64,000 nt of DNA from Mycolicibacterium llatzerense (GTDB lineage: Bacteria > Actinomycetota > Actinomycetes > Mycobacteriales > Mycobacteriaceae). Made by a program: the position numbers and the translations under genes. This document shows, one piece after another, positions 9,515 through 21,161 of the stretch. Location of the stretch: the NCBI RefSeq assembly GCF_000878195.1, contig NZ_JXST01000005.1:1-64000 (forward strand), given 5' to 3'. The notes under the pieces were generated by a model. The model worked only from the letters and a program-made list of their open reading frames with translations. It did no database searches and was not told the DNA's origin. Every line of letters begins with the position of its first letter. Position 1 is the first letter of the stretch.

Positions 9515-9571
9515 GTCTGATGCACCGGGCTTCTCGTCGCGGCTCGTACCTCACCGCTTGATCGGCGCCCG

Positions 9572-11548
<1,977 letters not shown>

Positions 11549-11558
11549 CGTGCGGCGC

Positions 11559-11921
11559 ATGCCCAGCGCCGAGCAGATCACCGAAAACGTCAACCGTTAC
11601 CTGGACCTCGTCGACGTCGCGGACGCCGACGGGATCGCGCAGCTGTACGCCGTCGATGCCGCCATCGAAGACCCGGTGGGTGGCGAGGTGCACGTCGGCC
11701 GTCAGACGATCCACGGGTTCTACTCGAACATCGCGGGCACGAAGAACTCCCACGAACTGCACACGCTGCGGGTCTGCGGCCACGAGGCCGCGTTCTACTG
11801 GACCCTGACCGTCAACAGCGCCATGCGCATCGACATCATCAGCACCATGAACTTCGACGCCGAGGCCAAGATCACGTCGATGAAGGCCTACTGGGGCCCC
11901 GCGAACGTCACCCAGCTCTAA
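11559..11921 (+). CDS. Delta5-3-ketosteroid isomerase-like NTF2-fold protein
   Basis: This 120-residue SnoaL/NTF2-like protein contains AIEDPVG (about residues 35-41), where classical ketosteroid isomerases carry the catalytic aspartate, and a Tyr near residue 14 in VNRYLDL. Steroid isomerase activity fits mycobacterial sterol catabolism but is inferred. The ATG at 11559 is chosen since the longer frame overlaps the DUF255 gene. A near-perfect palindrome starts 2 bp after the stop. Confidence 0.75.
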   Translation: MPSAEQITENVNRYLDLVDVADADGIAQLYAVDAAIEDPVGGEVHVGRQTIHGFYSNIAGTKNSHELHTLRVCGHEAAFYWTLTVNSAMRIDIISTMNFDAEAKITSMKAYWGPANVTQL

Positions 11922-11923
11922 GC

Positions 11924-11972
11924 GATTTGTGCACGATTTTCCGCGCTTGTCGCGGAAAGTCGTGCACAAATC
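11924..11972. repeat. Intergenic imperfect palindrome P1
   Basis: The arms 11924-11945 and 11951-11972 pair at 21 of 22 positions around a 5-nt loop. The arm core is TTTGTGCACGATTTTCCGCG. It fills the gap between two convergent stops. The same 22-bp left arm recurs exactly at 16114. Confidence 0.75.
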
Positions 11973-11973
11973 A

Positions 11974-12777
11974 TCAAGAGAAGACCGCGAACCACATCGC
12001 GATGTAGTGGCAGATGGCCGCCACCGCGGTGCACGCGTGGAAGAACTCGTGGTGCCCGAACGTCCGGGGCCACGGGTTGGGCCACTTGACCGCGTAGAGC
12101 ACGCCGCCGATCGAGTACAGCGCGCCGCCGACGAGCAGCAGCACCACCGCCGTCACCCCGGCGCCTTCCAGGATCGGGCCGATGAACCACGCCGCCACCC
12201 AGCCCAACAGGATGTACAAGGGCACGCCCAGCCAGCGCGGGGCCGTCGGCCACAGCATCTTGAGCGCCACCCCGGCGAGCGCGCCGCTCCACACGATCCA
12301 GAACAGCAGCCACCCGTTGGTGCGGACGGCCAGCAGCGCGAACGGCGTGTAGCTGCCGGCGATAAAGATGAAGATCATCGAGTGATCCATGCGCTTCATC
12401 CAGGTGCGCGTCTTCACCGACTTCCAGTTCACCCGGTGGTAGGTGCCGCTGACGGTGAACATCGCGACGATGGTGAAGGTGTAGAGCAACGTCGCCAATC
12501 CGGCGCGGGTGCCCTGTAAGGCCCACGACACCGAAACCAGTGCGGCGCCGGCAAAGAACGCGACCACCGCCGAATACACGTGGATCCAGCCGCGGGCTCG
12601 GGGCTTGCCCAGGAACTCGACAACGCTTTCCACCATCACGTCCGGCAGCGAATCTGAGTGGCGGAGTACCGCGGCAGCACGGTACGGCTTGGTCATGTGC
12701 GCCGGCGCATCGGCCGCTTCGGTGGCAGCCGGATCTGTATTGCTCGGAGCGGTCAACGTTCCTCCACTAACAGCCAT
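11974..12777 (-). CDS. Hemolysin III (PAQR-type) family membrane protein
   Basis: This 267-residue protein has seven predicted membrane helices and is syntenic with Rv1085c. PAQR/HlyIII motifs are visible: SGTYHRVNW, the [20 protein letters not shown] segment with conserved Asp/His, and a C-terminal [17 protein letters not shown] with metal-binding histidines. The fold suggests a zinc hydrolase embedded in the membrane; the Escherichia member TrhA affects lipid homeostasis. The substrate here is unknown. It diverges from the prenyl synthase gene. Confidence 0.9.
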   Translation of the reverse strand: MAVSGGTLTAPSNTDPAATEAADAPAHMTKPYRAAAVLRHSDSLPDVMVESVVEFLGKPRARGWIHVYSAVVAFFAGAALVSVSWALQGTRAGLATLLYTFTIVAMFTVSGTYHRVNWKSVKTRTWMKRMDHSMIFIFIAGSYTPFALLAVRTNGWLLFWIVWSGALAGVALKMLWPTAPRWLGVPLYILLGWVAAWFIGPILEGAGVTAVVLLLVGGALYSIGGVLYAVKWPNPWPRTFGHHEFFHACTAVAAICHYIAMWFAVFS

Positions 12778-12812
12778 GGGATACCCAGAAGTCCACAGTA
12801 GTCTGGTTTCTC

Positions 12813-13610
12813 GTGGACATCATTCCTCCGCGCCTCAAGGAACCGGCGTACCGGCTCTATGAGCTGCGGCTCCGTCAAGAGCTGACGGCCTCGAAAGCGC
12901 AACTGCCACGCCATATCGCGGTGCTGTGCGACGGGAACCGGCGCTGGGCACGTGAGGCAGGTCACGACGACGTCAGCTACGGCTACCGCATGGGCGCCGC
13001 CAAGATCGCCGAAGTGCTGCGCTGGTGCCAGCAGGCCGGCATCGAGATGGCGACGATCTATCTGCTCTCGACCGAGAACCTGCAGCGTGACCCGCATGAG
13101 CTGGCGCCGCTGATCGAGATCATCACCGACGTCGTCGAAGAGATCTGCGCGCCCGACAAGCACTGGACCGTCCGCACCGTCGGCGACCTCGAACTGCTCG
13201 GTGAGGAACCGGCCAAGCGCCTGCGCGACGCGGTGGAGTCGACGACCGAGCGCAGCGACGCCGGCTCGTTCCACGTCAACGTCGCCGTCGGCTACGGCGG
13301 TCGGCAGGAGATCGCCGACGCGGTACGCACCCTGCTGAGCAAGGAACTCGCCAACGGAGCGACGGCAGAAGAACTCATCGAGGCGGTGACCGTCGACGGC
13401 ATCTCGGAGAACCTGTACACCTCCGGCCAGCCAGACCCCGACCTCGTCATCCGGACCTCGGGGGAACAGCGGCTCAGCGGATTCCTGTTGTGGCAGAGCG
13501 CCTATTCGGAGATGTGGTTCACCGACGCGCACTGGCCGGCGTTCCGGCGAGTGGACTTCCTGCGTGCGCTGCGCGACTACACGCTGCGGAACCGCCGCTA
13601 CGGAAAATAG
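12813..13610 (+). CDS. Short-chain cis-prenyl (Z,E-farnesyl) diphosphate synthase
   Basis: This 265-residue cis-prenyltransferase has the family [11 protein letters not shown] motif, whose Asp binds the diphosphate, and a C-terminal [16 protein letters not shown] signature. By synteny with Rv1086 it makes omega,E,Z-farnesyl diphosphate, the primer used for decaprenyl phosphate, the lipid carrier for cell-wall arabinan and peptidoglycan. The GTG start at 12813 lies 35 bp from the divergent hemolysin III gene. Confidence 0.9.
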   Translation: MDIIPPRLKEPAYRLYELRLRQELTASKAQLPRHIAVLCDGNRRWAREAGHDDVSYGYRMGAAKIAEVLRWCQQAGIEMATIYLLSTENLQRDPHELAPLIEIITDVVEEICAPDKHWTVRTVGDLELLGEEPAKRLRDAVESTTERSDAGSFHVNVAVGYGGRQEIADAVRTLLSKELANGATAEELIEAVTVDGISENLYTSGQPDPDLVIRTSGEQRLSGFLLWQSAYSEMWFTDAHWPAFRRVDFLRALRDYTLRNRRYGK

Positions 13611-13631
13611 CGTTCGTGCCAAACTGAAGAC

Positions 13632-14996
13632 ATGGCTGCGCTGTCGGCAGTGGTCTTCGCCCTGAGCTGGTGGCTCGGGCTGTATCTGCTGGCGCGCGAT
13701 CCCCGCAAGCCCATCCTGGCGTGGTCCGCGGTCGGGTTGTGCAGCTTCGCCGTGGTGGTCGCCGTCGACGCGATCCGGCTGGGCAGCGGTGCACCCACTG
13801 GTCTGCTCAGTCACATCGAGGCGTACCTGGCTGTGCTGCCCGGCATCGCCTGGCTCACCGTGCTGCTCGAGTTGTCCCGGCCGGTCGATTCGACACGGAG
13901 CCGGCGGGGCTTTTTTGTGGTGGCGGCGGTGGCCGTCATCGCGTTGGTGGGGGCCGGGATATCCGGTGGAGTGCACCCGCCGCTGCGGCCCGGGCACTGG
14001 GTCATGGTCGGCGCCATCGCCTTGTCGGCGTTCGGCGCCCTGGTGCTGGCGGTGCGACGGCTGCGCCGTGGCGCGTCGTCGCGCAAGATCGTCCCACCGG
14101 TGGTGGCGGCGACCATCTTCTTCGGGCTCGGCAATGCGATCCTGCTGATCCCGCTGGGGCTCCTGCCGAGTTGGGTGGTGCTGGCCTCGGCGGCGTTCGA
14201 CGTGCTGCTGCTCGGTATCGCGGTGGCGTGGTGGGACGCGTTCGACGAGGGGCAGGCCCTGCGTGCGGGCCTGCGCCGCTCACTGGTCGGCAGCATGGCG
14301 GTGTCGGTGCTGTTCGGCGGGCAGGTGTTGATCGGTCTGGCGGTCACCGGTGAGCATGTGGCGTTGATGGTGTTGTTGTTCACCAGCCTCGCGGTGGCGA
14401 TCGCGATCAACGTGCTGGCCGACCCGTTGTCCGGACTGCTGGACCGGCTGGCGTTCGCCCGCGAACCGGATCTGCGGGCCGACCGCGCCGCACTGCGTCG
14501 CACCGAGGCGGCGCTGCCGCTGCGCGCCACCAATCCGCTGGACCACGTCGATGACGAGACTTTCGTCCGCCTGACCCGACGCGCCCTCGGCCACTACGCC
14601 GACCTCTCGAAGCTCGTCGCATCGCCGCTGACGACCCTGCCGGTGATCGACGACCGGCTGGCCCGGCGCGGCGCACCCGACCAGCCGCTGGAGCGCGCCA
14701 ACGAACTCAAGGATTTGCTGGCCGATCGCATCGCGGCGCTCAAGCCGCGCGACGCCGGCGACTTCGGCACCACCGAGCAGTGGCGCCACTACAACTCGCT
14801 GTACTTCCCGTACGTCGTCGGCGTCCGGGCCTACGCGCAGAACGCCACCGCCTCCGGGCTGGACCCGGTGGCGCGTCAGGCCTGGCAGTGGTTCGTCACC
14901 GAGGTGCCGCAGCGGTCGCTGCACAACTGGCAGAACGCGGCCGCCCGGGTGATCGCCGCCGACTTGCGCGGTACTCCGGTATCAACGTCGAGTTAG
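13632..14996 (+). CDS. Polytopic membrane protein of unknown function
   Basis: In this 454-residue protein, roughly residues 1-275 form about eight hydrophobic helices arranged like the 7TM sensor regions of some histidine kinases. The remaining ~180 residues are soluble, Arg/Leu-rich and helical, with no kinase, GGDEF or HTH motif that I can see. It begins 21 bp after the prenyl synthase and may be cotranscribed. I do not recognise a family. Confidence 0.7.
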   Translation: MAALSAVVFALSWWLGLYLLARDPRKPILAWSAVGLCSFAVVVAVDAIRLGSGAPTGLLSHIEAYLAVLPGIAWLTVLLELSRPVDSTRSRRGFFVVAAVAVIALVGAGISGGVHPPLRPGHWVMVGAIALSAFGALVLAVRRLRRGASSRKIVPPVVAATIFFGLGNAILLIPLGLLPSWVVLASAAFDVLLLGIAVAWWDAFDEGQALRAGLRRSLVGSMAVSVLFGGQVLIGLAVTGEHVALMVLLFTSLAVAIAINVLADPLSGLLDRLAFAREPDLRADRAALRRTEAALPLRATNPLDHVDDETFVRLTRRALGHYADLSKLVASPLTTLPVIDDRLARRGAPDQPLERANELKDLLADRIAALKPRDAGDFGTTEQWRHYNSLYFPYVVGVRAYAQNATASGLDPVARQAWQWFVTEVPQRSLHNWQNAAARVIAADLRGTPVSTSS

Positions 14997-15126
14997 GCAC
15001 CGCAGGGCGCTGACCTGCGGTTGGCAGCGCCTGGCAGTATTCGGCAGCGTTTGGTGCAGACCAAGCAGCACGGTCCGGGCAATGTCATGGGTGTCCCCAC
15101 ACCGGCACCGCAAGGGAGCGACCGCC

Positions 15127-15546
15127 ATGACCGCCATCAACCCAGGTCTCCACACCCGACCTCTGTCCGACAGTTCCGATTCTCTGCTCCGTTTCGCCCT
15201 CCGGGTCGACGGCACGCTGTGCTCGCTGACCGGCCTGCTGATGGCTTTCACCGCTGATCCGCTGTCCCGGTTGTCGGGGCTGTCGGCGACGTCCGAATGG
15301 ATCATCGGCGCCGTGTTGGTCGTGTGGGGGTTTGCTCTGTACGTCCTGGCCGCGGTGCCCCGGATTCGGCGCGTCGGGACCGGCGTGCTGATCGGCAACC
15401 TGGTCGGCACCGTCGCGGTGTTCGGGGTGCTGGCCTCGGGGGTGCTCCCGCTGACCGCGGCAGGCAACGTCCTGGTGCTGGCGATCATGGCCGTCGGCCT
15501 GGGCTGCGCCTGGCTGCAATACCTCGGAGTGCGTCGTCTGGCGTGA
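15127..15546 (+). CDS. Small four-helix membrane protein, paralogue 1 of 3
   Basis: This 139-residue protein has an N-terminal SDSLLRFALRVDGTLCSLTG segment and four membrane helices, ending in QYLGVRRL. Two paralogues follow at 15704 and 16184 with the same RSD-LLR-AxRxD start and QYxGxRR end. The ATG at 15127 is preceded by AAGGGAG; an in-frame start at 15082 lacks one. The overall pattern resembles small integral membrane proteins of unknown role. Confidence 0.7.
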   Translation: MTAINPGLHTRPLSDSSDSLLRFALRVDGTLCSLTGLLMAFTADPLSRLSGLSATSEWIIGAVLVVWGFALYVLAAVPRIRRVGTGVLIGNLVGTVAVFGVLASGVLPLTAAGNVLVLAIMAVGLGCAWLQYLGVRRLA

Positions 15547-15622
15547 CTCCCTCCCCGCCGGGCGGGGGCGTCACTGAAAGAGGTTGCAGTCGACGTCCCC
15601 GCACCGGCCTTCCCGAGTACGC

Positions 15623-15679
15623 CGAGTGGCCACTTATGGCCCGGATTTCGCCGAAAACCGCGCCATAAGTGGCCACTCG
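15623..15679. repeat. Intergenic imperfect palindrome P2
   Basis: The arms 15623-15644 and 15658-15679 pair at 21 of 22 positions around ATTTCGCCGAAAA. The arm core is GAGTGGCCACTTATGGC. It lies between paralogues 1 and 2, so it does not simply mark an operon end. Confidence 0.75.
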
Positions 15680-15703
15680 ACAACCAACCCGAAAGGAAAA
15701 TCC

Positions 15704-16105
15704 ATGACCACCATCACCTCGCCCGTCCGCGTCCGGTCCGACCGCCTGCTTCGCCTGGCCCTGCGGGCCGATGCGCTCGTCAGCGGCGCCGCCGGCGTCA
15801 TCATGGCGGCCGCGGCCGGCGCCGTGGCGGCGGAGTCGGGTATCCCGCAGTCGGCCGTCTACGTGTTGGCCGCGGTCCTCGTCGGCTACGGGGCCGTCGT
15901 CTACGGGCTGTCGACCATGGCGGCGGTGCGCCGTCCCGGCATCGCCGTCGCGATCGCCAACGTGGTCTTCACCATCGCCGCGATACTGGCCATCGTCGAC
16001 GACGTGTGGCCGCTGACGACGACGGGCGTGGCCATGATGATCGTCAGCGCCGTCTACACACTGGCGATGGCCGAGCTGCAGTACCAGGGTGTCCGCCGCG
16101 CCTGA
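15704..16105 (+). CDS. Small four-helix membrane protein, paralogue 2 of 3
   Basis: This 133-residue protein is homologous along its length to its neighbours: VRSDRLLRLALRADALVSG at the start and AELQYQGVRRA at the end, with four helices between. The ATG at 15704 follows GAAAGGAAA. The in-frame extension to 15584 would read through the palindrome and is rejected. Function is unknown. Confidence 0.72.
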   Translation: MTTITSPVRVRSDRLLRLALRADALVSGAAGVIMAAAAGAVAAESGIPQSAVYVLAAVLVGYGAVVYGLSTMAAVRRPGIAVAIANVVFTIAAILAIVDDVWPLTTTGVAMMIVSAVYTLAMAELQYQGVRRA

Positions 16106-16113
16106 TCACCGGG

Positions 16114-16162
16114 GATTTGTGCACGATTTTCCGCGCCTGCCGCGGAAGATCGTGCACAAATC
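16114..16162. repeat. Intergenic imperfect palindrome P3 (same arms as P1)
   Basis: The arms 16114-16135 and 16141-16162 pair at 21 of 22 positions with a 5-nt loop. The left arm is identical over 22 bp to that of P1 at 11924, and the right arm differs by two bases. It sits 8 bp after the stop of paralogue 2. Confidence 0.75.
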
Positions 16163-16183
16163 GGCTCTCCAGAAAGAGGATTC

Positions 16184-16585
16184 ATGGCCACAATCCCGTC
16201 ACCCGTCCTCGCCCGCTCGGACGGACTGCTGCGCTTCGCCATGCGGCTGGATGCGGTGCTGGTCGGCATCGCCGGCCTCCCATTCGTCGCAGTCGCGGCG
16301 TGGTTGGCGGCACTGACCGGCGTGCCCACGGAGGTGCAGTTGGGGCTCGGGCTGGGCTTCCTGGCGTACGGCGTTGTGGTGTATTGGCTGGCGGGTCTGG
16401 ATCGGATACGTCCCGGCGGGATTGCCACCATCAGTGCCAATGCGCTGTACACCGTCGGCTCGGCCGGGCTCGCCGTAGCCGGAGTCTGGCCGCTGACCGG
16501 GTGGGGCTACGTGCTGCTGTTCGGCGGCGCCGCGTACACCGCGGTCATCGGCGGCGTCCAGTACATCGGCTTGCGCCGGATCTGA
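16184..16585 (+). CDS. Small four-helix membrane protein, paralogue 3 of 3
   Basis: This 133-residue protein is the third tandem copy: ARSDGLLRFAMRLDAVLVG at the start, a DRIRPGGIATISAN mid-loop equivalent to the MAAVRRPGIAVAIAN of copy 2, and VQYIGLRRI at the end. An AGAAAGAGGA stretch precedes the ATG. Function is unknown. Tandem triplication with intervening palindromes is the notable context. Confidence 0.72.
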   Translation: MATIPSPVLARSDGLLRFAMRLDAVLVGIAGLPFVAVAAWLAALTGVPTEVQLGLGLGFLAYGVVVYWLAGLDRIRPGGIATISANALYTVGSAGLAVAGVWPLTGWGYVLLFGGAAYTAVIGGVQYIGLRRI

Positions 16586-16628
16586 CCCCACAAATCATGC
16601 CCCTGTGGGCCCCGGGCCTACCCGGCCT

Positions 16629-16684
16629 CGAACGCAACCGCAGGGCGGATCGTGGGTCGATTTTCCGCCACCCAGTTGCGTTCG
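16629..16684. repeat. Intergenic imperfect palindrome P4 (diverged)
   Basis: The arms 16629-16649 and 16664-16684 begin with a perfect CGAACGCAAC and pair at 17 of 21 positions. The centre contains TCGATTTTCCGCC, like the core of P1/P3. It lies in the 234-bp convergent gap between paralogue 3 and coaA; nothing else is seen in the gap. Confidence 0.55.
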
Positions 16685-16819
16685 GCGATGGCGTCAGACG
16701 CGCGTGCAGGGTGCTGATCCAGGTGTGCTGATCGCCCGCTCGCCCGCCGCGAAGGGGCTCAAAATGCACGCCGAGAACCGCGTGTCGCCGTACAAACACG
16801 GTCGCTCGCGGGATTGGGC

Positions 16820-17758
16820 CTAGAGCTTGCGGAGACGCAGCCGGTTGATGGCGTGGTCGGCGTCTTTGCGCAGCACCAGGGTGGCGCGCGGCCGGGTCGG
16901 CAGGATGTTGTGGATCAAATTGGGCAGGTTGATCGACTGCCAGATGTCGCGGGCGGCGAAGATCGCCTGCTCGTCGGTCAGTGTCGAGTAGTGGTGGAAG
17001 TGCGACTGCGGATTGGCGAACGCGCCCGCGCGCATCGCCAGGAACCGCGACACGTACCACTGCTCGATGTCCTCGATGCGGGCGTCGACGTATACCGAGA
17101 AGTCGAACAGGTCCGAGATCATCAGGGCCGGCCCGGTCTGCAGGACGTTGAGTCCCTCGATGATCAGGATGTCGGGATGCCGGACGACGACCTTCTCACC
17201 GGGCACGATGTCGTAGATCAGGTGCGAGTACACCGGTGCGGACGCCTGATCGGCGCCCGACTTGACCGCGGTGACGAAGCGCATCAGCGCACGACGGTCA
17301 TAGCTTTCCGGAAAGCCCTTGCGGTGCATGATCTTTCGCCGCGTCAGCTCGGCGTTCGGATACAGGAAGCCGTCAGTGGTCACCAGGTCGACGCGCGGGT
17401 GGTGGCCGAACCGGGCGAGCAGCGCCTGCAGCACACGGGCGGTGGTCGACTTGCCGACGGCGACGCTGCCGGCCACGCCGATGATGAACGGCACCGGCCG
17501 GTCCGGGCTCTGTTGGGGCTCGCCGAGGAACTCGGAGGTGGCCGCGAAGAGGCGCTGCCGGGCGGCGACCTGAAGGTGGATCAGACGGGCCAGCGGAAGA
17601 TAGACCTCTTCGACTTCCAGCAGGTCGAGCTGCTCGCCCATACCGCGCAGACCCAGCAGTTCATGAGCAGTGAGTTTCAGGGGAGTCGCCATACGCAGTG
17701 CGCGCCATTGGCGCCTGTCGAACTCGACGTAGGGACTCGGCTCGCTCGGCCGCGGCAT
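16820..17758 (-). CDS. coaA: Type I pantothenate kinase
   Basis: This 312-residue protein has the length and synteny of M. tuberculosis CoaA (Rv1092c). It phosphorylates pantothenate, the first step of coenzyme A synthesis. The P-loop is visible in [17 protein letters not shown], followed by [11 protein letters not shown] and the substrate-binding [11 protein letters not shown] region. The ATG at 17758 gives the family start [20 protein letters not shown]. Confidence 0.95.
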   Translation of the reverse strand: MPRPSEPSPYVEFDRRQWRALRMATPLKLTAHELLGLRGMGEQLDLLEVEEVYLPLARLIHLQVAARQRLFAATSEFLGEPQQSPDRPVPFIIGVAGSVAVGKSTTARVLQALLARFGHHPRVDLVTTDGFLYPNAELTRRKIMHRKGFPESYDRRALMRFVTAVKSGADQASAPVYSHLIYDIVPGEKVVVRHPDILIIEGLNVLQTGPALMISDLFDFSVYVDARIEDIEQWYVSRFLAMRAGAFANPQSHFHHYSTLTDEQAIFAARDIWQSINLPNLIHNILPTRPRATLVLRKDADHAINRLRLRKL

Positions 17759-17820
17759 GCGCTCAGTCTTGCAGTAATTGCCGCGCGGTGAACGCGGGGG
17801 TACCGGCTAACGTGGCGGAT

Positions 17821-19053
17821 ATGAGCGCTGGGCACATCCCGATGCCGGTTACCGATACCGCCGCCGACGGCCTGATCCGCGAATACCTGCTGCTCGGTCT
17901 GCGGTTCGACCGCATCGAGGAGGGCTACGTCGACTCGTTCACCGGGGACCCCGCGCTGCGGGCCGCGGTCGCCGACGAGGCCGCGCCGGACCCCGCGGCG
18001 CTGGCGCGGCAGTCGCGCCGCCTACACGGCGAGGTCGACGGTTCCGGCCTGAACCCGCAGCGGGCGGACTATCTCAAGGCCCATCTGCGGGCCCTGGACT
18101 GTGCGGGGCGCAAGTTCGCGGGGGAGGACGTCGGCTTCGTCGACGAGGTCCGCGACTACTTCGACGTCTCGATCGCCAAAGGCGACGAGGACCGGTACCG
18201 CGAGGCGCACCGCGCGCTGGACGAGGCGCTGGGCGGCAGCGGCCCGCTGGTCGAGCGCATGCAGGCCCACCGCTCCGGCGAGGAGATTCCGCCCGAGCGG
18301 CTCGAGGAGTGCATCTACGCGTTCTCGTCGGCGCTGCGGGACCGTGTCCGGGCCGACTTCCCGCTGCCCGACACCGAGACGATCAACTACGAGATCGTCA
18401 CCGACAAGCCGTGGTCGGGCTTCAACTACTACGAGGGCAATTTCCGGTCGACGGTCGCGGTCAACGCCGACCTCAAGCAGCAGATGTCGAACCTGCCGCG
18501 GCTGGTGGCGCACGAGTCGTACCCGGGTCACCACACCGAGCACTGCCGCAAGGAAGCCGGCCTCGTCGAGCTGGGCGGTCAGGCCGAGCAGACCATCTTC
18601 CTGGTCAACACCCCGCAGTGCCTGATGGCCGAGGGCCTGGCGGACCTGGCGCTGCACGCGGCGGTGCCCGACAACTGGGGCAGCTGGGCCGCCGAGATCT
18701 ACGCCGACCTGGGCCTGCGCTTCGACGGCGAACGCGCCGAGGCGATCTCCGCGGCGAGCGCCGCGCTGGCCGACGTCCGTCAGGACGCCGCGCTGATGCT
18801 GCACGACGAACATCGCGACGCCGACGACGTGGTCGCCTTCCTGCAGCGCTGGCTGCTGACCAGTCCGGAGCGGGCCCGGCAGTCCATGCGGTTCTTGTCG
18901 TCGCCGCTGTGGCGGGCCTACACGTCGACGTATGTCGAGGGTTACCGGCTGTTGCGGGGCTGGCTCGACGCCCGGCCCGACGACGTCACCCTCACCGCGC
19001 GGTTCGGCCGCCTGCTCGACGAGCCGCTGATCCCGTCGTCCTTGCGGAATTAG
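17821..19053 (+). CDS. DUF885 family protein (putative zinc metallohydrolase)
   Basis: This is a 410-residue DUF885 protein. The segment LVAHESYPGHHTEH (about residues 226-239) resembles the HExxxxH-type metal site seen in this family and in M3/M32-like peptidases. No substrate is known. The ATG at 17821 is chosen over the longer in-frame extension, which would overlap the coaA promoter region. It is divergent from coaA with a 62-bp gap. Confidence 0.8.
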   Translation: MSAGHIPMPVTDTAADGLIREYLLLGLRFDRIEEGYVDSFTGDPALRAAVADEAAPDPAALARQSRRLHGEVDGSGLNPQRADYLKAHLRALDCAGRKFAGEDVGFVDEVRDYFDVSIAKGDEDRYREAHRALDEALGGSGPLVERMQAHRSGEEIPPERLEECIYAFSSALRDRVRADFPLPDTETINYEIVTDKPWSGFNYYEGNFRSTVAVNADLKQQMSNLPRLVAHESYPGHHTEHCRKEAGLVELGGQAEQTIFLVNTPQCLMAEGLADLALHAAVPDNWGSWAAEIYADLGLRFDGERAEAISAASAALADVRQDAALMLHDEHRDADDVVAFLQRWLLTSPERARQSMRFLSSPLWRAYTSTYVEGYRLLRGWLDARPDDVTLTARFGRLLDEPLIPSSLRN

Positions 19054-19062
19054 GCCCGGACG

Positions 19063-19521
19063 GTGTCGACCCTGCCGCGGGACAGCGCCGGCCAGGCCAT
19101 GCCACTCAACATCCTGTTGGTGGCGTGGATGGCGATCGGGCGGGGATTTTTCGTGCCGCTGGGCTGGATAGCGCTGTTCACGGTCTTTTTCTCGCCTCTT
19201 CTCCTGGCGTGTCTGCTGGCGACCACCAGGATGATTCGCCGGCTACCCGGGCGGGACCTCACAGTCGGACAGACGCGCGCCCAGGTCGCCTTATGGTCGG
19301 CGATGTTCGGCTTCGGGTTGTTCGCTCCCGATAGCGGCGACGGTCCGCCTTATCCGTCGATCCTGATGAAACTGCTCGGTGAGCCGTCCTGGTCGGAAAC
19401 CGTGAGCGGGCTGCTCTGGCTGGGCTGCGTCATTGCCGGACCCATCGCGTGGTGCGTGCTGTTCTCCAAGCTCACCAAAGGCCTCGCCGCTGTGCAGCCG
19501 CAGTACCCGCCCACGGGCTAG
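19063..19521 (+). CDS. Hypothetical membrane protein
   Basis: This 152-residue protein has three to four hydrophobic helices, starts 9 bp after the DUF885 stop and is probably cotranscribed with it. The GTG at 19063 is used; ATG 19099 is an alternative. I do not recognise the family. Confidence 0.6.
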   Translation: MSTLPRDSAGQAMPLNILLVAWMAIGRGFFVPLGWIALFTVFFSPLLLACLLATTRMIRRLPGRDLTVGQTRAQVALWSAMFGFGLFAPDSGDGPPYPSILMKLLGEPSWSETVSGLLWLGCVIAGPIAWCVLFSKLTKGLAAVQPQYPPTG

Positions 19522-19567
19522 CCATCCTGGGGCAGGAGCGCAGAGACCAGCGCACTATTCTGAACGC

Positions 19568-21040
19568 ATGACCGCAGACGCTTCCGTGTCCAAGTCCGGC
19601 CTGGGTGCCGGCTACGCCGCCACCGCCAGCGAGGCCTACCAGGCGGCGCTGCGGGTCATCGAGCAGGTCGAGCCCCGCGTCGCCGCGGCGACCCGGAAAG
19701 AGCTTGAGGATCAACGCAGTTCGCTGAAGCTGATCGCCAGCGAGAACTACGCGTCGCCCGCCGTGCTGCTGACCATGGGCACCTGGTTCTCCGACAAGTA
19801 CGCCGAGGGCACCGTCGGGCACCGGTTCTACGCCGCCTGCCAGAACGTCGACACCGTCGAGGCGCTGGCCGCCGAGCACGCCCGCGAGCTGTTCGGCGCC
19901 CCGTACGCCTACGCGCAGCCGCACTCGGGTATCGACGCCAACCTGGTCGCGTTCTGGGCCATCCTGGCCACCCGCATCGAGGCCCCCGGCCTCGCCGAGC
20001 TGGGCGCCAAGCACGTCAACGACCTGTCCGAGGCGGACTGGGAGAAGCTGCGCAGCAAGCTGGGCAACCAGCGCCTGCTGGGCATGTCGCTGGACACCGG
20101 CGGCCACCTCACCCATGGTTTCCGCCCGAACATCTCGGGCAAGATGTTCCACCAGCGCAGCTACGGCACCGATGCGCAGACCGGCCTCATCGACTACGAC
20201 GCCGTCGCCGCTGCCGCCCGCGAGTTCAAGCCGCTGGTGCTGGTCGCCGGCTACTCGGCCTACCCGCGCCGCGTGAACTTCGCCAAGATGCGCGAGATCG
20301 CCGACGAGGTCGGCGCCACCCTGATGGTCGACATGGCGCACTTCGCCGGTCTGGTCGCGGGCAAGGTGTTCACCGGCGACGAGAACCCAGTGCCGCACGC
20401 CCACGTCACCACCACGACGACGCACAAGTCGCTGCGCGGCCCCCGCGGTGGCCTGGTGCTGGCGACCGAGGAATACGCCCCGGCCGTCGACAAGGGCTGC
20501 CCGATGGTGCTCGGCGGCCCGCTGTCGCACGTGATGGCCGCCAAGGCCGTCGCGCTGGCCGAGGCCCGCCAGCCCGAGTTCCAGACCTACGCCCAGAACG
20601 TCGCCGACAACGCCAAGTCGCTGGCTGACGGCTTCCTCAAGCGTGGCGCGACGCTGGTCACCGGCGGCACCGACAACCACCTGGTGCTGCTGGATGTGCA
20701 GTCCTTCGGGCTCACGGGCCGGCAGGCCGAGTCCGCGCTGCTGGACGCCGGTGTGGTCACGAACCGCAACTCGATCCCGAACGACCCGAACGGCGCCTGG
20801 TACTCCAGCGGCATCCGCTTCGGCACCCCGGCGCTGACCACGCGTGGTTTCGGCGCCGACGAGTTCGACAAGGTCGCCGAGCTGGTGGTGGACGTGCTGT
20901 CGAACACCCAGCCGACCGCGGCGTCGAACGGCCCGTCCAAGGCCAAGTACACGCTGGCCGACGGCACCGCCGACCGCGTCCGCGCGGCCTCGGCCGAGAT
21001 GCTGGACGCCAACCCGCTGTACCCGGGTCTGACGCTCTGA
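19568..21040 (+). CDS. glyA: Serine hydroxymethyltransferase, long form
   Basis: This PLP enzyme interconverts serine and glycine with transfer of a one-carbon unit to tetrahydrofolate. The PLP lysine is about residue 287, in [14 protein letters not shown]. At 490 residues it is longer than M. tuberculosis GlyA1 (about 426), which sits at the syntenic position. It has an N-terminal extension of about 30 residues and an insertion (about residues 130-165, containing the [13 protein letters not shown] stretch) before the GGHLTHG motif. This matches the long actinobacterial SHMT class. The ATG at 19568 is chosen over an upstream in-frame start inside the previous gene. Confidence 0.9.
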   Translation: MTADASVSKSGLGAGYAATASEAYQAALRVIEQVEPRVAAATRKELEDQRSSLKLIASENYASPAVLLTMGTWFSDKYAEGTVGHRFYAACQNVDTVEALAAEHARELFGAPYAYAQPHSGIDANLVAFWAILATRIEAPGLAELGAKHVNDLSEADWEKLRSKLGNQRLLGMSLDTGGHLTHGFRPNISGKMFHQRSYGTDAQTGLIDYDAVAAAAREFKPLVLVAGYSAYPRRVNFAKMREIADEVGATLMVDMAHFAGLVAGKVFTGDENPVPHAHVTTTTTHKSLRGPRGGLVLATEEYAPAVDKGCPMVLGGPLSHVMAAKAVALAEARQPEFQTYAQNVADNAKSLADGFLKRGATLVTGGTDNHLVLLDVQSFGLTGRQAESALLDAGVVTNRNSIPNDPNGAWYSSGIRFGTPALTTRGFGADEFDKVAELVVDVLSNTQPTAASNGPSKAKYTLADGTADRVRAASAEMLDANPLYPGLTL

Positions 21041-21051
21041 CGTCCTGACGC

Positions 21052-21110
21052 CGAACGTGGGGCCTGTGACCGCAAAAATCGCGAGATTTCGGTCATAGGC
21101 CCCACGTTCG
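21052..21110. repeat. Intergenic imperfect palindrome P5
   Basis: The arms 21052-21072 and 21090-21110 pair at 20 of 21 positions; the centre contains AAATCGCGAGATTT. The arm core is CGAACGTGGGGCCTGTGACC. It lies 11 bp after the glyA stop and before desA2 on the same strand, so it probably separates the two transcripts. Confidence 0.75.
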
Positions 21111-21161
21111 TTCGGCGAGGCTGATTTCAAAAACATGTGTACTCGGGTTACAGTTACTTTC

